The position numbers and the translations under genes are program-made. The notes beneath the pieces were generated by a model that ran no database searches, was not told the DNA's origin, and saw only the letters and a list, made by a program, of their open reading frames with translations. Positions 34,351-43,339 of a stretch of DNA of 64,000 nt are shown one piece after another; the first letter of the stretch is position 1; each line of letters starts with the position of its first letter. Source of the stretch: Lysobacter helvus (lineage in GTDB: Bacteria > Pseudomonadota > Gammaproteobacteria > Xanthomonadales > Xanthomonadaceae); assembly GCF_018406645.1 (NCBI RefSeq), contig NZ_AP024546.1:186001-250000 (forward strand), given 5' to 3'.

Positions 34351-36402
34351 ATGCTCGCTGGACTCGATGGTCTGCGCTTCCAGCACTGGCGCGTCGAAAG
34401 CGCGGCCGACGGCGTGCTGGTGCTGAGCTTCGACCGCGCCGGACAGGGCGTGAACACGCTGTCGCAGGACGTGCTGTTCGAACTGGACGCGCTGCTGGAA
34501 CGGCTGGCGCTGGATCCGCCGAAGGGCCTGGTGATCCGCTCGGCCAAGGTCGCCGGCTTCATCGCGGGCGCCGACATCAAGGAATTCCAGGCCTTCGACG
34601 AGAAGGGCACGGTCGGCGACGCGATCCGTCGCGGGCAGCAGGTGTTCCAGCGGCTGGCCGAACTGCGCTGCCCCACGGTCGCCGCGATCCACGGCCACTG
34701 CATGGGCGGCGGCACCGAGATCGCGCTGGCCTGTCGCTATCGCGTCGCCACCAATGATCCCTCCACGCGCATCGGCCTGCCCGAAGTGAAACTCGGCATC
34801 TACCCGGGTTGGGGCGGCAGCGTGCGCCTGCCGCGGCTGGTGGGTGCACCGGCGGCGTTCGACATGATGCTGACCGGCCGCACGTTGTCGGCTTCCGCGG
34901 CGCGCGCGATGGGCCTGGTCGACAAGGTGGTCGAACCGGCGATGCTCACCGACGCGGCCGTCGAACTCGCGCGCCGCGGCACGACGCGTCCGTTCAAGCA
35001 ACGCGCGCTTGCATGGCTCACCAACACGTGGCCCGCGCGACAGATCCTCGCGCCGATGCTGGCCAAGCAGGTTGCGCGCAAGGCGCGTCGCGAACACTAC
35101 CCCGCGCCTTACACGCTCATCGAAACCTGGCGGCGCAGCGGCGGCGGCATCCAGTCGCTGCTCGGCGCCGAACGCAAGTCCGTCGTCAAGCTCGCGTCCA
35201 CGCCTACCGCGCGCAATTTGATCCGCGTGTACTTCCTGCAGGAACGCCTGAAGGGCCTGGGCGGCAAGGACCACGGCATCGTGTGCGTGCACGTCGTCGG
35301 CGCCGGCGTGATGGGCGGCGACATCGCGGCGTGGTCGGCCTACAAGGGCTTCGAGGTCACGCTGGCCGATCGCGAACAGCGTTTCATCGACCGGGCGTTG
35401 CAGCGCGCGCAGGACATGTTCGCCAAGCGCATCAAGGACGCCGCGCGACGTCCCGCGGTCGCGGCGCGCCTGCGCGGCGACCTGCACGGCGATGGCGTGC
35501 AGACCGCGGACCTGGTGATCGAAGCGATCATCGAGCAACCCGAGGCCAAGCGCGCGCTCTACGCCGAAGTGGAACCGCGCCTCAAGCCCGACGCGCTGCT
35601 CACCACCAACACCTCGTCGATTCCGTTGACCGAACTGCGCGGCCACATCGCGCACCCGGAACGGTTCGCCGGCCTGCATTACTTCAACCCGGTCGCGCTG
35701 ATGCCGCTGGTGGAAATCATCCACCACGACACGATGGCCGAAGAGACCGGCAAGCGCCTGGCCGCGTTCTGCCGCGCGATCGACAAGCTGCCGGTGCCGG
35801 TGGCGGGCACGCCGGGGTTCCTGGTCAACCGCGTGCTGTTCCCCTACATGCTCGAAGCGATGGCCGCGTACGCCGAAGGCATCCCGGGGCCGGAGATCGA
35901 CAAGGCCGCCGTGAAGTTCGGCATGCCGATGGGGCCGATCGAACTCGTCGATACCGTCGGCCTGGATGTCGCCGCGGGCGTGGGCCACGAACTCGCGCCG
36001 TTCCTCGGTCTGTCGATCCCGCCGGGCCTGGAGAACAAGCTCGCGTCGGGCAAGCGCGGCAAGAAGGACGGCCAGGGCTTCTACGCGTGGGAAGAAGGCA
36101 AGCCGCGCAAGCCGGAACTGCCGAAGGACTACAAGGCGCCCGACGACCTCGAGGATCGCCTGATCCTGCCGTTGCTCAACGAAGCCGTCGCCGCGCTGCA
36201 CGACGGCGTGGTGGCGGATGCGGACCTGCTGGATGCGGGCGTGATCTTCGGCACAGGGTTCGCGCCGTTCCGCGGCGGCCCGATCGCCTACATCCGCGCG
36301 ACGGGCGCCGACGTGCTGCTGGCGAAGTTGAAAGCGTTGCAGGCCGTGCACGGCGATCGATTCGCGCCGCGCCCCGGTTGGGATTCACCGCAACTGCGCT
36401 GA
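34351..36402 (+). CDS. FadJ/FadB-like 3-hydroxyacyl-CoA dehydrogenase / enoyl-CoA hydratase
   Basis: A 683-residue fusion for two steps of fatty acid beta-oxidation. The N-terminal crotonase domain has the oxyanion region AGADIKEF and both catalytic acids in HGHCMGGGTEIALACRYR and IGLPEVKLGIYPGWGG. The NAD-binding domain begins VHVVGAGVMGGDIA, with the catalytic His in LHYFNPVALMPLVEI, and the C-terminal dehydrogenase part includes GFLVNRVLFPYMLEA. Length is close to FadJ (714). No thiolase (fadA/fadI) gene is adjacent, so that partner is elsewhere. The start at 34351 removes an unrelated 70-residue extension. Confidence 0.92.
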   Translation: MLAGLDGLRFQHWRVESAADGVLVLSFDRAGQGVNTLSQDVLFELDALLERLALDPPKGLVIRSAKVAGFIAGADIKEFQAFDEKGTVGDAIRRGQQVFQRLAELRCPTVAAIHGHCMGGGTEIALACRYRVATNDPSTRIGLPEVKLGIYPGWGGSVRLPRLVGAPAAFDMMLTGRTLSASAARAMGLVDKVVEPAMLTDAAVELARRGTTRPFKQRALAWLTNTWPARQILAPMLAKQVARKARREHYPAPYTLIETWRRSGGGIQSLLGAERKSVVKLASTPTARNLIRVYFLQERLKGLGGKDHGIVCVHVVGAGVMGGDIAAWSAYKGFEVTLADREQRFIDRALQRAQDMFAKRIKDAARRPAVAARLRGDLHGDGVQTADLVIEAIIEQPEAKRALYAEVEPRLKPDALLTTNTSSIPLTELRGHIAHPERFAGLHYFNPVALMPLVEIIHHDTMAEETGKRLAAFCRAIDKLPVPVAGTPGFLVNRVLFPYMLEAMAAYAEGIPGPEIDKAAVKFGMPMGPIELVDTVGLDVAAGVGHELAPFLGLSIPPGLENKLASGKRGKKDGQGFYAWEEGKPRKPELPKDYKAPDDLEDRLILPLLNEAVAALHDGVVADADLLDAGVIFGTGFAPFRGGPIAYIRATGADVLLAKLKALQAVHGDRFAPRPGWDSPQLR

Positions 36403-36409
36403 CGCGCAC

Positions 36410-36775
36410 CTACATCGTGTGCGTCGGCTTGTCCGCCGTGAGCGTGCCGGCCAGGATGGTTTCGATCTTGTGCCTCACCGCTTCGCCTTCGGCACTGTCG
36501 GCGAACTGCACGCCGATGCCGGCCGCGCGATTGCCCTGCGCGCCCGGCGGCGTCACCCACACCACCTTGCCGGCCACGGGCAGGCGGTCCTTCTCTTCGA
36601 GCAGGGTCAGCAGCAGGAAGACCTCGTCGCCGAGGAAGTAGCGCTTGGGCGTCGGCACGAAGATGCCGCCCGATTTCAGGTAGGGCATGTACGCGTTGTA
36701 GAGCGCTGCCTTGTCCTTGATCGCGAGCGACAGGATGCCCTGTCGTGCGCCACCGGCTCCTGCGACTGAACTCAT
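36410..36775 (-). CDS. pilZ: PilZ-domain protein
   Basis: A 121-residue protein similar to the founding type IV pilus PilZ: GILSLAIKDKAALYNAYMPY, then GGIFVPTPKRYFLGDEVFLLL and VAGKVVWVTPPGAQGNRAAG. Like the pilus PilZ, it lacks the N-terminal RxxxR c-di-GMP-binding motif, so it probably acts through protein contacts (PilB/FimX in Xanthomonas) for pilus assembly. It is last in the fab-holB operon and its ATG overlaps the holB stop by four bases. Confidence 0.9.
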   Translation of the reverse strand: MSSVAGAGGARQGILSLAIKDKAALYNAYMPYLKSGGIFVPTPKRYFLGDEVFLLLTLLEEKDRLPVAGKVVWVTPPGAQGNRAAGIGVQFADSAEGEAVRHKIETILAGTLTADKPTHTM

Positions 36776-37743
36776 GCCCTGCCCCCTTTCGAAACGGGCG
36801 CATCGCCGCGCCACGCCATCAGCAATTCCGTGACCGCGAGGTCCGCGCGCACGGTGGTCCGCAACAGGTCGCGCGTGCGGTTCGCGGCGTCGAACCACGC
36901 AGCCAGCCTGCGGGTTCCCCTTGGATCGGTCAAGCGCGCGGCCTGCGCCAGCGCGAGGTCCGCCGCATGGCTCAAACGCAGCGCGGCGTATTCATCGGCC
37001 ACCCAGGCTTGCGCGGTCTCCACCGCGCCGGCGGTCCCGCGCGCGAGCTTGTCCAGGTCGGCCGCGACCTGGCGACGCACCGCCAGCCCCTCGCCCCGCA
37101 GCCACGCATCGGCGAGGCCCGGATGGCCGCGCGCCGCTTCCAGCGCTTCGGCAGCCAGTGCGACGCTGTGCCCTTGCGTGGCGAGCCAGGCCTGCGCTTC
37201 CTCGATCGGCGGCAACCGGAATTCCACGCGCTGGCAGCGACTGCGGATCGTCGCCGACAAGCGTTGCGGATGCGCGCTGACCAGCCAGAGATAACGATCG
37301 GGTTGCGGTTCTTCGAGCGTCTTGAGCAAAGCGTTGGCGGCCGCGTGGTTGATCGCGTCAGCCGGGTCGAGGATCGCGACCTGGGCGCCGCCATATTGCG
37401 GCGTGAGCGCGAGGCGTTCCGACAGCGAACGGATCTGCTCGATCACGATCTCCGTGCGCAGCTTCGTCCCTTCCTTGTTGAAGATGAAGGACACCAGGCC
37501 GAAGTCCGGGTGCGTGCCGGCGGCGAACAACTGGCACGACCGGCAGGCGTTGCATGGATCGCCGTTCGGCAATGGCGCGCGGCACAACGCGCGCTGCGCC
37601 AGGCGCTCGGCGACCGCGCGCTTGCCCAGGCCCGCCGGACCGCAGAACAGCACGCCGTGCCCGAGCCGCCCTGCTTCCAGGATCGATACGAGATGCGCAT
37701 ACGCGCGGGCTTGCCAGGGCGCGAGCGGCGGCAACGGGTTCAT
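36772..37743 (-). CDS. holB: DNA polymerase III delta-prime subunit
   Basis: A 323-residue clamp-loader subunit. AAA+ landmarks are GPAGLGKRAVAERLA (modified Walker A), the zinc-binding CNACRSCQLF cluster, VAILDPADAINHAAANALLK and the sensor motif ATIRSRCQ. It works with DnaX (55976-57736 in this window) and HolA to load the sliding clamp. It sits between tmk and pilZ with four-base overlaps on both sides. Confidence 0.94.
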   Translation of the reverse strand: MNPLPPLAPWQARAYAHLVSILEAGRLGHGVLFCGPAGLGKRAVAERLAQRALCRAPLPNGDPCNACRSCQLFAAGTHPDFGLVSFIFNKEGTKLRTEIVIEQIRSLSERLALTPQYGGAQVAILDPADAINHAAANALLKTLEEPQPDRYLWLVSAHPQRLSATIRSRCQRVEFRLPPIEEAQAWLATQGHSVALAAEALEAARGHPGLADAWLRGEGLAVRRQVAADLDKLARGTAGAVETAQAWVADEYAALRLSHAADLALAQAARLTDPRGTRRLAAWFDAANRTRDLLRTTVRADLAVTELLMAWRGDAPVSKGGRA

Positions 37744-38384
37744 GGCGCGACGCCGAGGTAGTGCTGCAGCAATGCGCTCGCGCGATACGCAACGTCCGCC
37801 GCGCTCGATGACGCATCGACAACGCGGATGCGCTGCGGTTCGGCCTGCGCCCGCGCCAGGTACGCGGCACGCACCGTCTCGAAGAACTCGTCCCGCTCGC
37901 GCTCGATGCGATCGGGCGCGGCGTCGCGCACCTGCATGCGTTCGCGGCCCTGGTGCACACCGAGATCGAGCAGCAGCGTCAGTCCGGGGCGCAGGCCGAC
38001 GACGCGACGTTCCAGGTCGGCGATCAGCGCCACGTCCAGTCCGCGCCCGCCCCCCTGGTAGGCGTAACTGGAATCGGTGAACCGATCGCTCAGCACCCAT
38101 GCGCCGCGCTCCAGCGCCGGCAGGATGAGTTCGCGCACGTGCTGCACGCGCGCGGCGAACATCAGCAGGAGTTCGGTTTCCGGCGCGGGCGCTTCGTGGT
38201 GCGGATCCAGCAGCAGCGCGCGGATGCGTTCGGCGAGCGGCGTGCCGCCCGGCTCGCGCGTGCAGACGACTTCCGCGCCGCTTTCTTCCAGCACCTTGCG
38301 CAGCGCGTTGAGCACGGTGGTCTTGCCGGCGCCCTCGCCGCCCTCGACGGTCACGAACCGCGGATGCGTGCGCAGGTCGCTCAT
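37740..38384 (-). CDS. tmk: Thymidylate kinase
   Basis: A 214-residue kinase converting dTMP to dTDP. The P-loop VTVEGGEGAGKTT, the DRx motif in LSDRFTDSSYAYQGGGRG and the LID-region segment LLLDLGVHQGRERMQVRD are present. It overlaps mltG and holB by four bases on either side. Confidence 0.95.
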   Translation of the reverse strand: MSDLRTHPRFVTVEGGEGAGKTTVLNALRKVLEESGAEVVCTREPGGTPLAERIRALLLDPHHEAPAPETELLLMFAARVQHVRELILPALERGAWVLSDRFTDSSYAYQGGGRGLDVALIADLERRVVGLRPGLTLLLDLGVHQGRERMQVRDAAPDRIERERDEFFETVRAAYLARAQAEPQRIRVVDASSSAADVAYRASALLQHYLGVAP

Positions 38385-39463
38385 CGCGCCTGCTGCCGTT
38401 GCGCGCGATACCGCGCGAGGTAGGCGCGCACCGCGGCCTGGTGGTCGGCCAGCGAACGCGTGAACACGTGGCGCCCGCTGCCATCGCCCACCGCGACGAA
38501 GTAGATCGCCTCGCCCGCCGCCGGGTTGGTCGCCGCCTGCAGCGCTTGCATGCCGGGCATCGCGATCGGCGTGGGCGGCAGGCCCGCGCGCACGTAGGTG
38601 TTGTACGGCGTGTCGGCGAGCAGGTCCGCGCGCCGGATGTTGCCGGCGTACGTCGCGCCCATGCCGTAGATGACGGTGGGATCGGTCTGCAGGCGCATGC
38701 CCATCTTCAAGCGACGCGCGAACACGCCGGCGATCTGCGGGCGTTCGTCCGCCACGCCCGTTTCCTTTTCGACGATGGACGCGAGGATCAACGCCTCGTC
38801 GGCCGAGCGCAGCACGGTGTCCGGTGCGCGCGCGTCCCAGGCTTGCGCGAGCGCACGTTCCATCGCGGCGTAGGCGCGACGCAACACATCGAGGTCGCTG
38901 TCGCCGCGCACGAACTGGTAGGTCTCCGGCAGGAAGCGGCCTTCCGGATGCTGGCCCGCGTGGCCGAGCGCGGACATCAGCGCGGCGTCGGTCATGTCCT
39001 TCGTTTCGTGCGCGAGGTCCTGGTTGCGCGCGAGCGCGGCGCGCAGCTCGCGGATGTTCCAGCCCTCCACGATCGTGAAGCGCTTGCTGATCACCTTGCC
39101 GTCGCGCATCGCCAGCAGCAGCGCGCGCGGCGTGGTGCCGGGCTCGAGCGCGTATTCGCCGACCTGGATCTTGTTGGCCGCGCCCAGTTGCCCGGCCAGC
39201 GCCTGCCATTCCAGGCGATGGCCCGCCTGCACCCCGGACGCGCGCAGGTGCGCGACCACCGTGGCCAGCGAATCACCGCGTTCGACCACCAGCGTGTCGC
39301 CGGTTTCCAGGCCCGCCAGCGGCGTGTCGGCGAAGCCGGTGTAGCGCTGCCACAGCCAGGCGCCGCCGGCGACCAGCGCGACGAGGACCAGCAGGAGGAA
39401 CACCTTCGACAGTCCGGACACCTTGTTGCGACCGCGGCGCGATCGTCGACGCGATGTGCTCAC
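38381..39463 (-). CDS. mltG: Endolytic peptidoglycan transglycosylase MltG
   Basis: A 360-residue inner-membrane lytic transglycosylase thought to terminate glycan strand growth. The N-terminus is basic (RRRSRRGRNK) and followed by a membrane helix (VFLLLVLVALVAGGAWLW). The YceG core includes LILASIVEKETGV with the catalytic Glu, then MGMRLQTDPTVIYG and SPYNTY-like DTPYNTYVRAGLPPTPI. It begins with GTG at 39463 that overlaps the pabC stop (GTGA). The pabC-mltG-tmk-holB order is the usual one. Confidence 0.93.
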   Translation of the reverse strand: MSTSRRRSRRGRNKVSGLSKVFLLLVLVALVAGGAWLWQRYTGFADTPLAGLETGDTLVVERGDSLATVVAHLRASGVQAGHRLEWQALAGQLGAANKIQVGEYALEPGTTPRALLLAMRDGKVISKRFTIVEGWNIRELRAALARNQDLAHETKDMTDAALMSALGHAGQHPEGRFLPETYQFVRGDSDLDVLRRAYAAMERALAQAWDARAPDTVLRSADEALILASIVEKETGVADERPQIAGVFARRLKMGMRLQTDPTVIYGMGATYAGNIRRADLLADTPYNTYVRAGLPPTPIAMPGMQALQAATNPAAGEAIYFVAVGDGSGRHVFTRSLADHQAAVRAYLARYRAQRQQAR

Positions 39464-40293
39464 GCAAGCTCCTGTGGCAACGGGAAGGCCGGATGCGCGC
39501 GCGCCAGGTCGCGTTGCAGGCCCGCGACCGCGGGGTGCATCGCCCATGCGCGCGCGTCCAGCCGGGCGACCGGGAGAATACCGCGCACCGCGTTGCACAG
39601 CAGGACGGCGTCGGCAGTCCCGATATCCTCCGGCGACACCCGGGCCTCCACCGCGCCGGTGGCGCCGAGCACGAACGCGCGGCACACGCCCGCCACGCCG
39701 CAGCGGTCCAGGGCCGGCGTGGTCCAGCGCGTCCCGTGCAGCACGAACACGTTGGCCGACGTCGCACCGATCACGTGGCCGTCCACATCGCACAGCAGGC
39801 CTTCGTCGATGCCGGCGTCCTGCCATTCGGCGCGCGCGAGTACCTGCTCCAGGCGATTGCAGTGCTTCATTCCCGCCAGCGCCGGCTGCGCCGACAGGCG
39901 CAGGTCGCACCAACGCAGGACGAGTCCCCCGGCCCGCGCGGGCGCCGGCAATGCATGGCGCGAGAGGCGCCACAACGGCGCGGTGTCCGCGATCGGCGCA
40001 TAGCCGCGTCCGCCGCCGCCGCGCGAGACGAGCAGTTTCAGGACACCGTCCCCGCCGTCGTCGAACAATCCGGCAGCGGCAGCGTCCACCGATTCGCGCG
40101 CAGGCAGCGAGAGGCCGAGCCGTTTCGCACCCGCTTCGAGACGCGCGCGATGCGCGTCGGCCCACGGCACGACGCCGCGATGCACGCGCATCGTTTCGAA
40201 CAGGCCGTCGCCGTACGCGGTGGCGCGCGCGTCGCCGGGCCACGCGTCGATGCGCGTTGCGCCTTCGAACAGCGCTTCGCGCGTCGCGCTCAT
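39460..40293 (-). CDS. pabC: Aminodeoxychorismate lyase
   Basis: A 277-residue PLP-dependent fold-type IV enzyme releasing pyruvate from aminodeoxychorismate to give p-aminobenzoate for folate. The catalytic Lys is in LAGMKHCNRLEQVLAR, preceded by AYGDGLFETMRVHRG; the PLP phosphate-binding region is ATSANVFVLHG. It overlaps pabB by four bases upstream and mltG downstream. Confidence 0.92.
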   Translation of the reverse strand: MSATREALFEGATRIDAWPGDARATAYGDGLFETMRVHRGVVPWADAHRARLEAGAKRLGLSLPARESVDAAAAGLFDDGGDGVLKLLVSRGGGGRGYAPIADTAPLWRLSRHALPAPARAGGLVLRWCDLRLSAQPALAGMKHCNRLEQVLARAEWQDAGIDEGLLCDVDGHVIGATSANVFVLHGTRWTTPALDRCGVAGVCRAFVLGATGAVEARVSPEDIGTADAVLLCNAVRGILPVARLDARAWAMHPAVAGLQRDLARAHPAFPLPQELA

Positions 40294-41645
40294 TCGCCCG
40301 CGCCCAGCGCGCGCAGCAGGCCGCGGGCCTTCGCGCGCGTTTCGTCGAGTTCGCGCTGCGGATCGGAGTCGATCACGATGCCCGCCCCGGTGCGGAAGCG
40401 CAGCGTGTCGCCTTCCAGCGCCGCGCTGCGGATCAGGATGTTGAGGTCGAGGTCGCCGTCGCGGTTGAGCCAGCCGAACGCACCGGTGTACGCGCCGCGC
40501 CCCTGCCCTTCCAGCGCGGCGATGATCTGCATGCAGCGCACTTTCGGGCAGCCGGTGATCGTGCCGCCGGGGAACACCGCGCGGATCACGGCGCCGGGCG
40601 TGGCGTCGGGCGTCAGGCGCCCGCGCACGTTGCTCACGATGTGGTGCACGTGCGCGTAGCTTTCCACCGTCATCAGTTCGTCGACTTCCACGCTGCCCGC
40701 CACGCACACGCGGCCGAGGTCGTTGCGTTCGAGGTCGATCAGCATCACGTGCTCGGCGCGTTCCTTCGGGTGGCCGACGAGTTCGCGGATGCGTTCGGCA
40801 TCGTCGTCGCCCGGCGTGCGCGGGCGCGTGCCGGCGATGGGGCGCGTTTCAACGGCGTCGCCGCGGATCGAGACGAGGCGTTCGGGCGAGGAACTCACCA
40901 CCGCCCAGCCGTCGCCCGCGAACAGGCCGGCGAACGGTGCGGGATTGGCCGCGCGCAACCGTGCATGCAACGCGGCGGGCGCGAGCGGTGCATCGAACGT
41001 GGCGCGCCAACCGCGCGACAGGTTCGCCTGGAAGACGTCGCCGGCGGCGAGGTGCCCGAGCACGCGCACGACACCATCGGTGAAGCGTTCGGCGGCGTCT
41101 TCGTCGAGCGACGTCGGCGCGCGCCATTCGGGCAACGGCGGCAACGCGCTGGTCGCCGCGATGTCGTCGGCAATCTGGTCGAGCCACGCGGCGTGGCCGG
41201 ATTCGGCGATCGCCACGCATTCGCCGGTGGCGTGGTCGCGCAGGATCGCGGCGGGGCAACGCAACGCGCATGCGACGGGCATGGCGCCCGGCGCCGTCGG
41301 CAAGTGGAGCACCTGTTCGACTTCGCCCGCCAGTTCGTACGCCAGGCACAAGGCCCAGCCGCCGCGGAACGGCCAGCGCGGTTCTTCGCGCGGCAGGTGC
41401 AACGCGGACCAGGCGCGATCGAGCGCGTCGAGGAAACCGCCGGGATGGGCCTGTCCGTGCTCGTCGCGCACGACGCCGTCGGGATCCAGGCGCAACACGC
41501 CGCCATCGGTCGCGAGCAACAGGTCCCAGCGCCCTTGCGCCGTGCCGTGCGCGCTGGATTCGAGCAGCACCGGATAGCGCGTGGGCGCCAGCCGGTGCAG
41601 CGCGAGCAGGTCGAGCGCGGGATCCAGCGGTCGGGTGACGAGCAC
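40290..41645 (-). CDS. pabB: Aminodeoxychorismate synthase component I
   Basis: A 451-residue chorismate-utilising enzyme; with a glutaminase partner it aminates chorismate in folate synthesis. The C-terminal catalytic domain has FQANLSRGW, SSSPERLVSI, HVMLIDLERNDLGRV, HHIVSNVRGRL and FPGGTITGCPKV. The motif that is PIKGT in E. coli PabB is PIAGT here, as in anthranilate synthase, so it is either a Lys-independent PabB or, less likely, a TrpE relative. Adjacent pabC and its place in the fab block favour PabB. Confidence 0.88.
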   Translation of the reverse strand: MLVTRPLDPALDLLALHRLAPTRYPVLLESSAHGTAQGRWDLLLATDGGVLRLDPDGVVRDEHGQAHPGGFLDALDRAWSALHLPREEPRWPFRGGWALCLAYELAGEVEQVLHLPTAPGAMPVACALRCPAAILRDHATGECVAIAESGHAAWLDQIADDIAATSALPPLPEWRAPTSLDEDAAERFTDGVVRVLGHLAAGDVFQANLSRGWRATFDAPLAPAALHARLRAANPAPFAGLFAGDGWAVVSSSPERLVSIRGDAVETRPIAGTRPRTPGDDDAERIRELVGHPKERAEHVMLIDLERNDLGRVCVAGSVEVDELMTVESYAHVHHIVSNVRGRLTPDATPGAVIRAVFPGGTITGCPKVRCMQIIAALEGQGRGAYTGAFGWLNRDGDLDLNILIRSAALEGDTLRFRTGAGIVIDSDPQRELDETRAKARGLLRALGAGE

Positions 41646-41684
41646 GCAGCCGCCTCTCAGCGAGTTGGGATCAGCAAATGTCGA

Positions 41685-42917
41685 TCAGATCCGACGGAAC
41701 ACGAGCGTCCCGTTGGTGCCGCCGAAACCGAAGCCGTTCGACACGGCGACGTCCACCTGGTGCTGGCGCGCCGTGTTGGGCACGTAGTCCAGGTCGCAGC
41801 CTTCGCCCGGGTTTTCCAGGTTGATCGTCGGCGGGATGATGCCGTGGTGCAGCGCGAGCACGGAGAAGATCGCTTCCGCGCCGCCCGCCGCGCCGAGCAG
41901 ATGGCCCGTCATCGACTTGGTGGAGCTGACCATCGTCTTGTACGCGTGGTCGCCCAGCGCGCGCTTGATCGCCAGCGTTTCGGCGACGTCGCCCAGCGGC
42001 GTGGAGGTGCCGTGCGCGTTGAGGTAACCGATCTGGTCGGCGTTGATCTTCGCGTCCTTGAACGCCGCCGCCATGCAGCGCGCGGGGCCGTCGCCGTCCT
42101 CGCTCGGGGCCGTCATGTGGAACGCATCGGAACTGGCGCCGAAGCCGGCGAGCTCGCAATAGATGCGCGCGCCGCGCTTCTTCGCGTGTTCGTATTCCTC
42201 GAGCATCAGGATGCCCGCGCCGTCGCCGAGCACGAAGCCGTCGCGCGCGGCGTCCCACGGGCGCGAGGCGCGCGTCGGGTCGTCGTTGCGCGTTGACATC
42301 GCCTTCATCGAGCAGAAGCCGCCGACGGACGTGGGGGTGCTGCCGCGTTCGGCGCCGCCGGCGAACATCATGTCGGCGTCGCCGTACTGGATGAGCCGCA
42401 TCGCCATGCCGATGGAATGGTTGGACGTGGCGCAGGCGGAGACCGCGGAGAAATTGGGGCCCTTCGCGCCGGTGATCAGCGACACCTGGCCCGGGACCAT
42501 GTTGATGATCGTGCTGGGCACGTAGAACGGCGAGATCTTGCGCAGGCTGGTTTCGTGCGCCTTGATCGTCTGTTCTTCGATGCCGAGCAGGCCGCCGATG
42601 CCGGAGCCGATCAGCGCGCCGATGCGTTCGGCGTTCGAATCGTCGACGACGATGCCGGAGTCTTCCAGCGCCATCAGCGAGGCGGCCACGCCGTAGTGGA
42701 TGAACTCATCCATTTTGCGCGCGTCCTTCGGCCCCACCCAGCGGGAGATGTCGAAGTCGCGCACTTCACCGGCGATGCGCGTGGTGAGGGTGGACGCATC
42801 GAAATGCGTGATCGGGCCGATGCCCGAACGCCCGTTGACGATGCCGTCCCACGTGCTCGCCAGGTCGTTGCCCAGCGGCGAGACGATGCCCATTCCCGTT
42901 ACGACGACGCGACGCAT
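41685..42917 (-). CDS. fabF: 3-oxoacyl-ACP synthase II
   Basis: A 410-residue elongating condensing enzyme of type II fatty acid synthesis. The Cys-His-His active site is visible in VSACATSNHSIGMA, LNAHGTSTPLGD and STKSMTGHLLGAAGG. The N-terminus RRVVVTGMGIVSPLG and C-terminus NGFGFGGTNGTLVFR are standard. It follows acpP with an 80-base gap holding a hairpin, and precedes pabB. Confidence 0.96.
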   Translation of the reverse strand: MRRVVVTGMGIVSPLGNDLASTWDGIVNGRSGIGPITHFDASTLTTRIAGEVRDFDISRWVGPKDARKMDEFIHYGVAASLMALEDSGIVVDDSNAERIGALIGSGIGGLLGIEEQTIKAHETSLRKISPFYVPSTIINMVPGQVSLITGAKGPNFSAVSACATSNHSIGMAMRLIQYGDADMMFAGGAERGSTPTSVGGFCSMKAMSTRNDDPTRASRPWDAARDGFVLGDGAGILMLEEYEHAKKRGARIYCELAGFGASSDAFHMTAPSEDGDGPARCMAAAFKDAKINADQIGYLNAHGTSTPLGDVAETLAIKRALGDHAYKTMVSSTKSMTGHLLGAAGGAEAIFSVLALHHGIIPPTINLENPGEGCDLDYVPNTARQHQVDVAVSNGFGFGGTNGTLVFRRI

Positions 42918-42954
42918 AGACGCTCCTTACTGATTGCTTTGCCGTAAACGCACA

Positions 42955-42972
42955 GGGCCGCATGTGCGGCCC
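42955..42972 (-). terminator. Hairpin between acpP and fabF
   Basis: A perfect GC-rich inverted repeat (GGGCCGCA / TGCGGCCC) lies in the acpP-fabF gap. There is no T-run, so it is better read as a partial attenuator or an RNA-stabilising 3' end that lets acpP be made in excess over fabF, than as a full terminator. Confidence 0.4.
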
Positions 42973-42997
42973 CGTGGTTTGCGACGCCTTGGCCGGA

Positions 42998-43237
42998 TCA
43001 GGCCTTGACGTGCGCCTTGATGTAGTCGATCGCCTGCTGCACCGAGGTGATCTTCTCGGCCTCTTCGTCCGGGATCTCGCACTCGAACTCTTCTTCGAGG
43101 GCCATCACCAGTTCGACGGTGTCGAGCGAGTCGGCGCCGAGATCGTCGACGAACGAAGCGCTGTTGGTCACTTCTTCTTCCTTGACGCCAAGCTGTTCGA
43201 TCACGATCTTCTTGACGCGTTCTTCGATGCTGCTCAT
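42998..43237 (-). CDS. acpP: Acyl carrier protein
   Basis: A 79-residue acidic carrier protein. Ser37 in [13 protein letters not shown] is the 4'-phosphopantetheine attachment site. The ribosome site GGGAGGAG before the ATG is one of the strongest in the window, consistent with high abundance. The 102-base gap to fabG leaves room for a separate promoter. The order fabG-acpP-fabF is conserved. Confidence 0.97.
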   Translation of the reverse strand: MSSIEERVKKIVIEQLGVKEEEVTNSASFVDDLGADSLDTVELVMALEEEFECEIPDEEAEKITSVQQAIDYIKAHVKA

Positions 43238-43339
43238 GGATTGCGCTCCTCCCGGAGTCTGTTCAGGCGGGTAGTGTAGTGGAAACAGGGGTGGCGGGGC
43301 ATCGGCGGCCAGGGCGTGAAGGCCCGGGGCGCCGGGTGG

